NCBI GenBank assembly: GCA_050247895.1
Contig: JBFWTJ010000003.1
Location: 1-37,422, forward strand
Direction of reading: 5' to 3'
From: CAVPEW01 sp050247895
GTDB lineage: Bacteria > Actinomycetota > Acidimicrobiia > Acidimicrobiales > VFJN01
DNA length: 37,422 nt
Part shown: positions 8,120 through 16,909 of the stretch, piece by piece
Numbering within the stretch: the stretch's first letter is position 1
Layout of the letters: every line of letters begins with the position of its first letter
Translations under genes and position numbers: made by a program
Notes under the pieces: model-generated
The model's input: the letters and a program-made list of their open reading frames with translations, nothing else
The model's database searches: none
What the model was told of the DNA's origin: nothing

Positions 8120-8345
8120 ACGCCTTGGCCAAACGTAGTAGTTCGGCCGACGGTCGAGGCCTGCAACGAGTCGCTGTTCTCCGAGGTCGACGGTGATGAG
8201 ATCGTCTTGCGGGTTGGCGATGTGCCGGCTTTCGATCTCCAGGTGTCTGCGATGGTGGGGGACGCGCTCTTCAATCTCCGAAGCGCGTCGAGCTCGGCGC
8301 GGTCGTCGACGTTCTCCGAGAGGGGCGCCCCTGTGGTGGGACGCC
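8120..8345 (+). pseudogene. remnant of a GDxLxNLRSA-type hypothetical protein
   Basis: The plus strand reads NVVVRPTVEACNESLF, then DGDEIVLRVGDVPAF and VGDALFNLRSA with good codon bias. This resembles the central part of a widespread family whose core is GDxLHNLRSALDHL. A stop lies just upstream, and after NLRSA (about 8277) the homologous reading appears to continue in another frame as ELGAVVDVLREGRP. There is no start and no intact C-terminus. I read it as a gene fragment with at least one frameshift, converging on the small gene at 8356-8568. Confidence 0.4.
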
Positions 8346-8355
8346 TCACTCGCGC

Positions 8356-8568
8356 TCACGATGCCTTCTTCCGTCGCGCCTGGGCAGACTTCAGAGTGAG
8401 GCAGGCGAAGTAGGCCTTGCGGGCATGCGAGGCACGGCGAGTGCGCTCTTCAGGCGACAGCTCGCCGGTGGGGCCGACCTCGAGCTCAAACCGATCGAGG
8501 AAGGCCGCCCGGAGCTCTCGGTCACAACAAGGATTGCGCTTGACAGAGCGCTGTACTTCAAACGCCAT
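8356..8568 (-). CDS. small conserved protein with C-terminal basic helix
   Basis: 70 residues starting at ATG 8568, three bases after the stop of the membrane-protein gene, so it is the last gene of the thrS operon. The first part MAFEVQRSVKRNPCCD is followed by LRAAFLDRFELEV, ELSPEERTRRASHARKAYF and LKSAQARRKKAS. The pattern of a PxER-type turn followed by RRAxxARKAYFxxLxLKSAxARR recurs in small actinobacterial proteins of unknown function. No catalytic motif is visible. The tight spacing and the recognisable C-terminal helix support a real gene. Confidence 0.6.
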   Translation of the reverse strand: MAFEVQRSVKRNPCCDRELRAAFLDRFELEVGPTGELSPEERTRRASHARKAYFACLTLKSAQARRKKAS

Positions 8569-8571
8569 ACT

Positions 8572-9135
8572 TCAAGCATGGTCGCTCTGACCAGGGGAAT
8601 TGCCCTTCGAGTGCTCGGACCAGTCCTCGGGGTTGTCCTCCACGAAGTGGGCCACGACCGAGCCGTCGACGCCGTCGACCAGCACCAGGCCACGCTGGCG
8701 AGGCGGTTCCTCGGCCGAGTACAGCAGGATCCGCCACGTCGGGCGGGAGCGCAGGCCCCGCCAGCTCAGCTGGGCCGACGCATGGCCCACCGCGAAGCCC
8801 ACCTGCCGGCTCGCCGCCACCAGGGCGTCGCGCTCGTCGTGGTCGAGGCTCCACCCGGCCAACAGGTGGTAGGCGCCCAGCGCCACCAGCAGGACCCCGG
8901 CGAGGAGGAAGCCGCCGTTCACGTGGACGCCGCCGTCGCCCCAGGCGACCCACCCCGCCACGCACGCCGCTCCCAGCGCCAGGTAGAGGTAGCCGGGGAT
9001 CCGGCGGCGGTCGTTGTCCGGGAACACGTAGGGGCCGACGTAGCCGGCGGCGTCGAGGTCCTCGGGCAGCTCGTCGCGGACGTCCTCGTCGCGCTGCGGC
9101 CGGTCCTCGTCGAGGGGGCGATCGTCGTCGGTCAC
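8572..9135 (-). CDS. membrane protein of unknown function
   Basis: 187 residues from a GTG at 9135. A charged N-terminus rich in Asp/Arg is followed by YVFPDNDRRRIPGYLYLALGAACVAGWVAW and GGFLLAGVLLVALGAYHLLAGW, two membrane helices. A cytoplasmic C-terminal domain includes GHASAQLSWRGLRSRPTWRI and LVLVDGVDGSVVAHFVEDN. The gene begins 27 nt after the HIT gene and belongs to the same operon. In mycobacteria the thrS-HIT pair is followed by phosphatidylinositol-phosphate synthase, but this protein has no CDP-alcohol phosphotransferase motif. Function is unknown. Confidence 0.7.
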   Translation of the reverse strand: MTDDDRPLDEDRPQRDEDVRDELPEDLDAAGYVGPYVFPDNDRRRIPGYLYLALGAACVAGWVAWGDGGVHVNGGFLLAGVLLVALGAYHLLAGWSLDHDERDALVAASRQVGFAVGHASAQLSWRGLRSRPTWRILLYSAEEPPRQRGLVLVDGVDGSVVAHFVEDNPEDWSEHSKGNSPGQSDHA

Positions 9136-9162
9136 GGCCCTCCGACGCTACCGGCAGCGCCC

Positions 9163-9690
9163 TCAGGCGGGCCAGGCCGCCCGGAGCCGCGCCCAGGCCT
9201 CGTCCAGGCCGACGGGCAGGACCCGCGTCTCGGCGGTCACCGACACGAAGTTGGCGTCACCGGCCCAGCGGGGCACGCAGTGCACGTGCAGGTGGTCGGA
9301 CTGGGAACCGCCCGCCGCCGGCCCCAGGTTCAGCCCCACGTTGACCCCGTCGCAGCGGAAGCCGACCCGGAGCGCGCCCACGGCGTCGCGCACCATGGCC
9401 CACAGCTCCCCGTGCTCGTCGTCGCTCAGGTCGCCCAGCTCGGCCACCGCCCGCTGGGGCAGGACCATCAGGTGGCCCGACGTGTAGGGGAACCGGTTGA
9501 GCAGCGCGAAGCAGGTCCTCCCCCGCCGCAGCACGCCCGACTCCGGGTCGCCGTCGGGTCCCGCCTCGGCCAGGATCCGCTCGAACAGCGAGCGACCGTC
9601 GACCGCCCCGCCGACCTCCACGGTCCGGCTGTCGGTCGCCCGACCCACGTACGCCGAGCGCCAGGCCGCCCACAGGTGGTCGAAGGGCAC
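9163..9690 (-). CDS. HIT-family nucleotide hydrolase or phosphorylase
   Basis: 175 residues. The diagnostic histidine triad HLHVHCVPRW lies in the last third, and FALLNRFPYTSGHLMVLPQRAV is the usual HIT core. A long N-terminal extension containing FDHLWAAWRSAYV matches the actinobacterial Ap4A phosphorylase type (as Rv2613c) better than plain HINT proteins. These enzymes break diadenosine tetraphosphate, a by-product of aminoacyl-tRNA synthetases, which fits the gene's place four bases after thrS. The GTG at 9690 is the start that fits between the thrS stop and the conserved N-terminal motif. Phosphorylase versus hydrolase activity is inferred from context. Confidence 0.85.
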   Translation of the reverse strand: MPFDHLWAAWRSAYVGRATDSRTVEVGGAVDGRSLFERILAEAGPDGDPESGVLRRGRTCFALLNRFPYTSGHLMVLPQRAVAELGDLSDDEHGELWAMVRDAVGALRVGFRCDGVNVGLNLGPAAGGSQSDHLHVHCVPRWAGDANFVSVTAETRVLPVGLDEAWARLRAAWPA

Positions 9691-9694
9691 CCGC

Positions 9695-11695
9695 TCAGCC
9701 CACCGGCGGGGTGGCCTCGGCCCGCAGCCGGGCCACCAGGTCGTCGACCGGCACGTCCCGCTCCGGGTCCTGCGCGCCCCGGACGTTGACCCCGACGGTG
9801 GCGTTGGCCACGTCGTGGTCGCCGACCACCAGCACGTAGGGCAGCTTGTGGAGCTTCGCCCGCCGGATGCGCGCGCCCAGCGGCTCGTCGGCCTCCAGCA
9901 CGTCGGCGCGGAACCCCTCGTCCCGTAGGCGGGCGACGACCTCAGCCGCGTAGGGCTCGTGGTCGCTGCGCACGGGCAGGACGCGGGCCTGCACCGGCGC
10001 CAGCCAGGTCGGGAACGCACCGGCGAAGTGCTCCAGGAGCACCCCGAAGAACCGCTCGACCGAGCCGAACAGCGCCCGGTGCAACATGATCGGCATGTGC
10101 CGGGCGTTGTCGGTCCCGACGTACTCCAGGCCGAACCGGGCCGCCATGTTGAAGTCGTACTGGATCGTCGAGAGCTGCCACCGCCGACCGATGGCGTCGC
10201 GCACCTTCACGTCGATCTTGGGCCCGTAGAAGGCCCCGCCGCCCTCGTCCACCTCGTAGGGCAGCCCCGTGTCCTCCAGCGCGGCCCGCAGCGCCTCGAT
10301 CGCGGTGGCCCACCCCTCGTCGGTGCCCACGCTCTTCTCCGGCGGGCGGGTCGACAGCTCGGCCTCGAAGTCCTCGAACCCGAAGGCCCGCAGCACCGAC
10401 AGCACGAAGCCCAGCAGCGACCGGATCTCGCCCGGCGCCTGCTCGGGCGTGCAGAAGATGTGGCTGTCGTCCTGGGTGAACCCCCGGATGCGCAGCAGCC
10501 CGTGGAGCGTGCCGGCTCGCTCGTAGCGGTAGACGGTGCCCAGCTCGAAGAGCCGCAGCGGCAGCTCCCGGTACGAGCGCTGCCGGCTCTTGTAGACCAG
10601 CAGGTGCATCGGGCAGTTCATCGGCGTGGGGAAGTAGACGCCGTTGTCCATCTCCATCGGCGGGTACATGCCGTCGGCGTAGAAGTCGGTGTGGCCCGAG
10701 GTGTCGAACAGCACCCGCTTGGACAGGTGGGGCGTGTAGACGAACTCGTAGCCGCCCTTGGCGTGGCGCTCGCGGCTGTAGTCCTCCATGAGGCGCCGCA
10801 CGATGGCGCCGTGCGGGTGCCACACGGCCAGGCCCCCGCCGAGCTCCTCGGGGAACGACACCAGGTCGAGCTCGACCGCGAGCTTGCGGTGGTCGCGCTT
10901 GGCCGCCTCCTCCAGCCGGTGGAGGTGCTCCTCGAGCGCGGCCCGGGTCGCCCAGGCCGTGCCGTAGATCCGCTGGAGCTGCGGGTTCTTCTCGTCGCCC
11001 CGCCAGTAGGCACCGGCCACCCGCATGAGCTTGAAGTGGCCGAGGTGCTCGCTGGTCGTGGGGACGTGGGGCCCCCGGCACAGGTCGATGAAGCCGGGGC
11101 GGCCCACGAAGGGCGGCTGGGCCTTGGGGACCGCGGGCGGGTTCTCGTAGGTCCGGACCTCGCCCGCCGCCGAGGTGCCCGACATCGGGTCCGTCGAGGC
11201 GTCGTCGATGATCTCGAGCTTGAAGGGGTGGGCGGCGAAGATCGCCCGGGCCGTGTCGGCCGGGATCTCCTCGCGGACGAAGGGCTGGCCCTCGGACATG
11301 ACCTCGCGCATCCGGGCCTCGATCCGCTCCAGGTCCTCGGGCACGAAGGTGGCCCCGTCGGGCAGCGAGAAGTCGTAGTAGAAGCCGTCCTCCACGGGCG
11401 GGCCGATGCCGAAGGTCGCGCGGGGGAAGAGGTCGAGCACGGCCTGGGCCAGGACGTGGGCCGTCGAGTGGCGGATCGTGTAGAGGCCCCGCTCGCTGTC
11501 GGCGGTGACGATCGACACCTCGGCCCCGTCGGGCAGCGGCGTGGCCAGATCGCGCTCCTCGCCGTCGACGACCGCGATCACGGCGGCCTTGGCCAGCCGG
11601 GACCCGATGGCGGCGGCGAGATCGGCCGCGGTGGAGCCGGTGGGCAGCGCCCTGGTGGAACCGTCCGGCAACCTGATCGTGATCTCGTCGGCCAT
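9695..11695 (-). CDS. thrS: threonyl-tRNA synthetase
   Basis: 666 residues, usual for the bacterial enzyme. The order is an N-terminal TGS-like domain (IRLPDGSTRALPTGSTAADLA), the editing domain with HSTAHVLAQAV, then the class II catalytic core: MNCPMHL supplies the zinc cysteine, motif 2 is RYERAGTLHGLLRIRGFTQDD-like, motif 3 is HRALFGSVERFFG. The anticodon-binding domain (PVQARVLPVRSDHEPYA onward) closes the protein. It charges tRNA-Thr in the cytoplasm. The start ATG lies exactly 7 nt after TAACGT, consistent with a leaderless message. It is the first gene of an operon with the HIT protein. Confidence 0.97.
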   Translation of the reverse strand: MADEITIRLPDGSTRALPTGSTAADLAAAIGSRLAKAAVIAVVDGEERDLATPLPDGAEVSIVTADSERGLYTIRHSTAHVLAQAVLDLFPRATFGIGPPVEDGFYYDFSLPDGATFVPEDLERIEARMREVMSEGQPFVREEIPADTARAIFAAHPFKLEIIDDASTDPMSGTSAAGEVRTYENPPAVPKAQPPFVGRPGFIDLCRGPHVPTTSEHLGHFKLMRVAGAYWRGDEKNPQLQRIYGTAWATRAALEEHLHRLEEAAKRDHRKLAVELDLVSFPEELGGGLAVWHPHGAIVRRLMEDYSRERHAKGGYEFVYTPHLSKRVLFDTSGHTDFYADGMYPPMEMDNGVYFPTPMNCPMHLLVYKSRQRSYRELPLRLFELGTVYRYERAGTLHGLLRIRGFTQDDSHIFCTPEQAPGEIRSLLGFVLSVLRAFGFEDFEAELSTRPPEKSVGTDEGWATAIEALRAALEDTGLPYEVDEGGGAFYGPKIDVKVRDAIGRRWQLSTIQYDFNMAARFGLEYVGTDNARHMPIMLHRALFGSVERFFGVLLEHFAGAFPTWLAPVQARVLPVRSDHEPYAAEVVARLRDEGFRADVLEADEPLGARIRRAKLHKLPYVLVVGDHDVANATVGVNVRGAQDPERDVPVDDLVARLRAEATPPVG

Positions 11696-11702
11696 GGCGG
11701 CG

Positions 11703-11708
11703 ACGTTA
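11703..11708 (-). promoter_or_regulatory. -10 box for leaderless thrS
   Basis: The complement reads TAACGT, followed by exactly 7 nt and the thrS ATG. No Shine-Dalgarno precedes the start, so transcription should begin at the start codon. Confidence 0.6.
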
Positions 11709-11743
11709 CCGGCAGCCCCCTGGCGCCCCGGCACCGTTGCGGC

Positions 11744-12885
<1,142 letters not shown>

Positions 12886-12889
<4 letters not shown>

Positions 12890-13542
12890 TCCGGGATGCT
12901 GGTGAACTTCACCGCGACGCGGGTCTTGTAGCGGACGTTGAGCTGCAGCAGGACCGCGGTGAAGGACTCGATCGGCGTGGCCAGGGAGAGCTCCCCGCAG
13001 TCCAGCGCCCGCATGTTGGGCACCTTCGCCACCAGATCGGACGTGACCTGGATGGCGGACGGGTAGTCCGAGCAGATCAGCACGTCGCTCTCGATGGGGT
13101 GGTCGAGGTCGCCCAGCTCCTTGGCCGGGACGTGGTGCAGTGCCGCGGCGACGTGGCTGCGGGGCAGCACGGCCTGCACCGATGCCGCCACCGACCCGCG
13201 CGGCGGGACCAGCGGCTGGAACTCCTGGCCGATGCGGGTGAGCGCGTTGGCCATCGAGACGACGACCTTGCCCCGCAGCTCGCGCTCGACCGACGCCGCG
13301 GTCTGGGTGGCGCCGTCCCAGGGGGTGGCGATCACCACCAGGTCGGCCCGGGCCGCCCCGGCGTTGTCGCTCGCGGCGATGGCCAGGTCGCGGCCCGGCC
13401 ACTGCTCGAGCAGCGTGTCGACCGTCTCCATGGCCCGGTACTTCGACCGTGAGCCGATGACGGTCGAGAAGCCGACGGACGCCAACCGTGCGGCGAGGGC
13501 ACTGCCCGCCGGCCCGGTCCCACCGAGGATGCCGATCTCCAC
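12886..13542 (-). CDS. npdG: F420-dependent NADP reductase
   Basis: 218 residues starting EIGILGGTGPAGSALAARL, the NADP-binding loop typical of F420H2:NADP oxidoreductases, then VIGSRSKYRA with the Arg/Ser that hold the 2'-phosphate. The middle part has VVIATPWDGA and SMANALTR, and the C-terminus has MRALDCGELSLATPIESFTAVLLQLN. The enzyme moves hydride between F420 and NADP in the cytoplasm. The start GTG at 13542 is preferred over GTG 13551 because TACGGT lies exactly 7 nt before it and the motif spacing is standard. The last bases overlap mshC. Confidence 0.87.
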
Positions 13543-13549
13543 GCAGCGC

Positions 13550-13555
13550 ACCGTA
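13550..13555 (-). promoter_or_regulatory. -10 box for leaderless npdG-mshC
   Basis: The complement reads TACGGT, followed by exactly 7 nt and the GTG at 13542. A weak TTGCCG lies 19 nt upstream. Confidence 0.55.
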
Positions 13556-13625
13556 GCGGCGATGCACCGCCCGCCGGCAACGCGGCACGGTGGCCCCGGT
13601 CACGTAACCGGACCGCGCCACGTGG

Positions 13626-13631
13626 CAGTCT
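13626..13631 (+). promoter_or_regulatory. possible -10 box for fabI
   Basis: CAGTCT ends 7 nt before the fabI ATG, the spacing seen at other leaderless genes here, though the first base departs from TANNNT. Confidence 0.35.
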
Positions 13632-13638
13632 CAGCCGC

Positions 13639-14412
13639 ATGGGCCTCCTCGACGGCAAGAACATCCTCGTCACCGGCGTGCTGACCGACGCGTCGCTGGC
13701 CTTCGCCACGGCCCGGCTGGCCCAGGAGCAGGGCGCCCGGATCATCCTCACCGGTGCCGGGCGAGGCCTCAGCCTGACCCGGCGGGCGGCGGGGAAGCTC
13801 CCCGAGGAGGCCGAGGTGCTCGAGCTCGACGTGACCGAGCCGGCCCACGTGGCCGCCGTGCGCGAGGCCCTGGCCGAGCGGTGGGGCCGGGTCGACGGCG
13901 CCCTCCACGCCATCGGCTTCGCCCCCGAGTCGTGCCTGGGCGGGGGGTTCATGGACGCGCCGTGGGACGACGTCGCGGTGGCCCTGCGGATCTCCACCTA
14001 CTCGCTCAAGACCCTGGCCGAGGTCGTGGTGCCCCTGATGACCGAGGGCGGCTCGCTCGTCGGGCTGGACTTCGACAACGGCACGCAGGCCTGGCCGGCC
14101 TACGACTGGATGGGCGTGGCCAAGGCCGCGCTGGCCTCGACCGGCCGCTACCTGGCCCGCGACCTGGGCCCGCAGGGCATCCGGGTCAACCTCGTCGCCG
14201 CCGGTCCCGTCCGCACGCTGGCGGCGCGGTCGATCCCCGGCTTCGCCGCCTTCGAGGACGCGTGGGACGGGCGGGCGCCGCTGGGCTGGGACGTGCGGGC
14301 CGACGCCGAGGCGGTCGGACGGGCCTGCGTGGCCCTGCTGTCGGACTGGTTCCCCAAGACCACTGGCGAGGTCGTCCACGTCGACGGCGGCTTCCACGCC
14401 GTCGCGGTGTAG
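13639..14412 (+). CDS. fabI: enoyl-ACP reductase, InhA-like
   Basis: 257 residues. It opens GLLDGKNILVTGVLTDASLAF, the InhA/FabI form of the SDR nucleotide loop, followed by ARLAQEQGA and ILTGAGRGL. HAIGFAPES, the PAYDWMGVAKAAL segment with the catalytic Tyr and Lys, and VAAGPVRTLAARSIPG are placed as in InhA. The C-terminus has APLGWDVRADAEAVGRACVALLSDW and HVDGGFHAV. It reduces trans-2-enoyl-ACP with NADH in the last step of the fatty acid elongation cycle. It is transcribed away from npdG-mshC and converges on the M23 gene with only 16 nt between stops. Confidence 0.93.
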   Translation: MGLLDGKNILVTGVLTDASLAFATARLAQEQGARIILTGAGRGLSLTRRAAGKLPEEAEVLELDVTEPAHVAAVREALAERWGRVDGALHAIGFAPESCLGGGFMDAPWDDVAVALRISTYSLKTLAEVVVPLMTEGGSLVGLDFDNGTQAWPAYDWMGVAKAALASTGRYLARDLGPQGIRVNLVAAGPVRTLAARSIPGFAAFEDAWDGRAPLGWDVRADAEAVGRACVALLSDWFPKTTGEVVHVDGGFHAVAV

Positions 14413-14428
14413 GAGCCGACCGGCCCGT

Positions 14429-15514
14429 TCAGCAGTAGCGGGCCACCGTCGGGTAGGGGTTCACCGCGGCGCCGCCGTTGGGGTGGATCTCGAAGTGCAG
14501 GTGGGGCGCGCCGCCGCTGGCGTTGCCCGTGTTGCCCACGTAGCCGATCACCGTGCCCGCCTGGACGTGCCCGGCCCCCTGGTTGGCGTAGGCCGACAGG
14601 TGCGTGCCGTAGTAGTAGTGGCCGTCGTCGCCGTAGAGGTGCCAGGACAGTCCGCCCACGGCGTTGCCCCGGTGCTCGACCCGGCCCGACACCGGCGCCA
14701 CCGTGGGGGTACCCGCGGGCGACATCATGTCGACGCCCTTGTGAGCGCGCCGGCCGCCACCGCGTGACGCACCCCAGGTGTCGCCGAAGGCCACCGACCC
14801 CTGCACCGGGCAGATCCAGGACCCCGAGGCGATGGGGGTCGACGGCGCGGACCGGCTCGACCCGCCCGACGACGTGGCGGCCGGGCCGGTGGGAGCGGCC
14901 TTGCGAGCAGCCGCGACCCGAGCGGCCTCGGCCTGGCGCCGCGCCTCCTCCTCCTTGCGCCGCCGCTCCTCCTCGGCCTTGCGCTGCCGCTCGACCTCCT
15001 CCAGCCGGGCCAGCTCCTTCTGGAGCGCGGCCTTGCGCTGGCGCAGCGACTCGGTGGCGGCCTCCTGGCGGCCCCGAGCCTCCTGGAGGACCGTCGTCGC
15101 GGCGTCGAGGTCCTCGGACAGGGCCAGGAACTCGTCGACCGCCTCCTGGTTGCCCTGGGTCGCGTAGCGGCCGAGGGACTCGGCGCGGACCTGCTCGTTC
15201 AGGTCGTCGTTGGCGAACGCCGCGGCGTCCGCGTCCCGGGCCCCGACGACGAACTGGTGCACAACCGTCTCGCGCACCACCGCCCGCAGGCCCTCGAGCC
15301 GACCGGCGACCTCGGCCGTGCGGGCCTCGAGGTCGGCGATCTCGCCCTCGATCTGGTTCAGCCGGGCCTCCGCCTGGGTGTAGTCCTCGGCGGCCCTGGT
15401 GGCGCGGCGCTTGGCCGCGGCGACGTCGCCCTCGTCCGCCGTCGCCGGTGGCGACGACACGACGGTGGTCAGGAGCACGGCCAGGGCGGCGACGATCAAC
15501 AGGATCCGGCGCAT
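14429..15514 (-). CDS. secreted M23 peptidase with coiled-coil N-terminus
   Basis: 361 residues. A signal peptide (residues 1 to about 26, ending PPATADEG) leads to a long helical region (about 30-200) very rich in Ala, Glu, Arg and Lys, predicted coiled coil. The C-terminal LytM/M23 domain has HKGVDMMSPAGTP (zinc His and Asp), YYYGTHLSAY and the signature GGAPHLHFEIHPNGG. All expected zinc ligands are present, so it should be an active cell-wall endopeptidase acting outside the membrane; the architecture is EnvC/NlpD-like. The ending VARYC carries a lone cysteine. A -10-like TAGCTT lies 10 nt upstream of the ATG. It is a paralogue of the protein at 16910-18250. Confidence 0.9.
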   Translation of the reverse strand: MRRILLIVAALAVLLTTVVSSPPATADEGDVAAAKRRATRAAEDYTQAEARLNQIEGEIADLEARTAEVAGRLEGLRAVVRETVVHQFVVGARDADAAAFANDDLNEQVRAESLGRYATQGNQEAVDEFLALSEDLDAATTVLQEARGRQEAATESLRQRKAALQKELARLEEVERQRKAEEERRRKEEEARRQAEAARVAAARKAAPTGPAATSSGGSSRSAPSTPIASGSWICPVQGSVAFGDTWGASRGGGRRAHKGVDMMSPAGTPTVAPVSGRVEHRGNAVGGLSWHLYGDDGHYYYGTHLSAYANQGAGHVQAGTVIGYVGNTGNASGGAPHLHFEIHPNGGAAVNPYPTVARYC

Positions 15515-15600
15515 GGACGGCGAGAAGCTAGCGCGTCCCCGTCCCGTGTTGCGATCCTGTGACGAAGACCGCGCGTTCCGTCACACGAGCCACACTCGGT

Positions 15601-15606
15601 TAGCGT
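15601..15606 (+). promoter_or_regulatory. -10 box for the ABC ATPase unit
   Basis: TAGCGT lies 9 nt before an ATG (15616) that opens a 12-codon leader ORF and about 45 nt before the ATPase start. Confidence 0.45.
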
Positions 15607-15615
15607 CGCCCGGCG

Positions 15616-15654
15616 ATGGGCGCGCGCCGACCCCGAGCCGCGGTCCGCGGGTGA
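15616..15654 (+). other. possible 12-codon leader ORF coupled to the ABC ATPase
   Basis: ATG 15616 opens MGARRPRAAVRG and stops at TGA 15652-15654, overlapping the ATPase GTG (15651) as GTGA. Its length and overlap are the same as in the leader ORF of the SDR gene. The ATPase itself has no evident Shine-Dalgarno, so coupling would explain its translation. Confidence 0.4.
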
Positions 15655-16463
15655 CCGACGTCGTCCTCGCCCTGCGCGACGTCGCCCTGCGGCGGGACGG
15701 CAACACGATCCTGGAGCGGGTCGACCTGGAGGTGCGCGAGGGCGAGCACTGGGTCGTCCTGGGCCCCAACGGCTCGGGGAAGACCTCGATGCTGCGCATC
15801 GCCTCGCTGTGGCTGCACCCCTCCTCGGGCGAGGTGGAGGTTCTCGGGGGGCGGCTCGGCTCGGTCGACGTGCGACGGCACCGCATCGGCATCGGCCTGG
15901 CCAGCCAGGCCTTCGGCGACCTCCTGCGCGCCGACCAGCGCGCCGCCGACGTCGTCATGGCGGCGCGCAACGGGGCCCTGGAGACCTGGTGGCACACCTA
16001 CACCGAGGCCGACCGGCGTGCCGCGCTCGACCTGCTCGGACGGTTCGGCGTCGGCCACCGGGCCGATCACCTGCTGGGCACCCTCTCGTCGGGCGAGCGC
16101 CAGCGGGTGATGCTGGCCCGGGCCTTCTCGGGCTCGCCCGGCCTGGTGCTGCTCGACGAGCCGACGGCCGGCCTGGACCTGGGCGGGCGCGAGGACCTCG
16201 TCGGGCGACTGGCCGCCGTCGCCGGTGACCCGGCCGCGCCCGCCACCGTCCTGGTCACCCACCACGTGGAGGAGATCCCGGTCGGAACGACCCATGCCGC
16301 GCTGCTCCGCGACGGCAGGATCGTGGCGTCGGGACCCGCGCCCGAGGTCCTGACCGGTCCCGCCCTGGGCGAGCTCTTCGGCCTGCCGCTGGAGCTCGAC
16401 CGGCGGGGCGGCCGCTACCAGGCCTGGCGGGCCGGCGCAGCGCCGTCCGATCCGCTCAGCTGA
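15651..16463 (+). CDS. stand-alone ABC transporter ATP-binding protein
   Basis: 270 residues of one ABC ATPase domain: Walker A GPNGSGKTS (about residues 37-45), LSSGERQRV signature, Walker B LVLLDEPTAGLD and the switch histidine in VTHHVEEIP. The Q-loop region reads GLASQAFGD. The overall form resembles the YlmA/ModF-like group of single ATPases of unknown partner. No permease or binding protein is adjacent; the neighbours are two M23 peptidases and an SRPBCC protein. The GTG start is chosen for its overlap with the leader ORF stop and normal distance to Walker A. The 3' end overlaps the convergent SRPBCC gene by 8 nt. Confidence 0.85.
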   Translation: MTDVVLALRDVALRRDGNTILERVDLEVREGEHWVVLGPNGSGKTSMLRIASLWLHPSSGEVEVLGGRLGSVDVRRHRIGIGLASQAFGDLLRADQRAADVVMAARNGALETWWHTYTEADRRAALDLLGRFGVGHRADHLLGTLSSGERQRVMLARAFSGSPGLVLLDEPTAGLDLGGREDLVGRLAAVAGDPAAPATVLVTHHVEEIPVGTTHAALLRDGRIVASGPAPEVLTGPALGELFGLPLELDRRGGRYQAWRAGAAPSDPLS

Positions 16464-16899
16464 CCGACAGGCGCGCCAGGAGGCGGGGCCGGGAGCGCTC
16501 GATCTCGTCGGCCAGCAGGCGGTCGAGCGCCGGGACCCAGAGCCGGCCCCCGTAGTGGAGGTCCATCCGCAGCAGGCAGCCCACGGGGGTCTCCGACACC
16601 GACGCCGCCAGGATCCAGGCCGAGTGCTCCCGGCCGTCGTGCTCGACCCGCTCGAAGCGGGCGTGGTGCGGCGCCTCGTGCCGGGTGCGCACCATGCGCA
16701 GGCGCTTGGCCCGGGCGAAGGGTCCCATCCGGCCCCTCAGGTCGACCGACCAGGCCGGGCCGGGATCGTCGGGGTGGGCCGCCGCCGGCTCGGCGCGGGG
16801 CACCATGTCCAACCAGCGGGGGTAGGACCCGAGGTCGTCCACCCAGCCGAAGACCTCCTCGGGAGGGAACGGCGCATCCAGCGTCGCGGTGACGTCCAC
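16456..16899 (-). CDS. SRPBCC-family lipid/ligand-binding protein
   Basis: 147 residues from a GTG at 16899. The N-terminus MDVTATLDAPFPPEEVFGWVDDLGSYPRWL-type pattern (beta strand, then the helix with PPEEVFGWV and the YPRWL turn) is typical of the polyketide cyclase/START-like SRPBCC fold. It continues with alternating strands ARFERVEHDG and LLRMDLHYGGRLW and a long C-terminal helix LLADEIERSRPRLLARL. These proteins hold a hydrophobic ligand in a central cavity; no catalytic residues can be named. It starts 10 nt after the stop of the larger M23 peptidase gene and is likely cotranscribed with it. Confidence 0.8.
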   Translation of the reverse strand: MDVTATLDAPFPPEEVFGWVDDLGSYPRWLDMVPRAEPAAAHPDDPGPAWSVDLRGRMGPFARAKRLRMVRTRHEAPHHARFERVEHDGREHSAWILAASVSETPVGCLLRMDLHYGGRLWVPALDRLLADEIERSRPRLLARLSVS

Positions 16900-16909
16900 G
16901 CCCTCGGGT

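Noticed and set aside
7883..8359. Minus-strand ORF whose GTG overlaps the stop of the 70-residue gene
   Set aside because: Despite the overlap, its translation is low-complexity, while the plus strand there shows a recognisable protein fragment.
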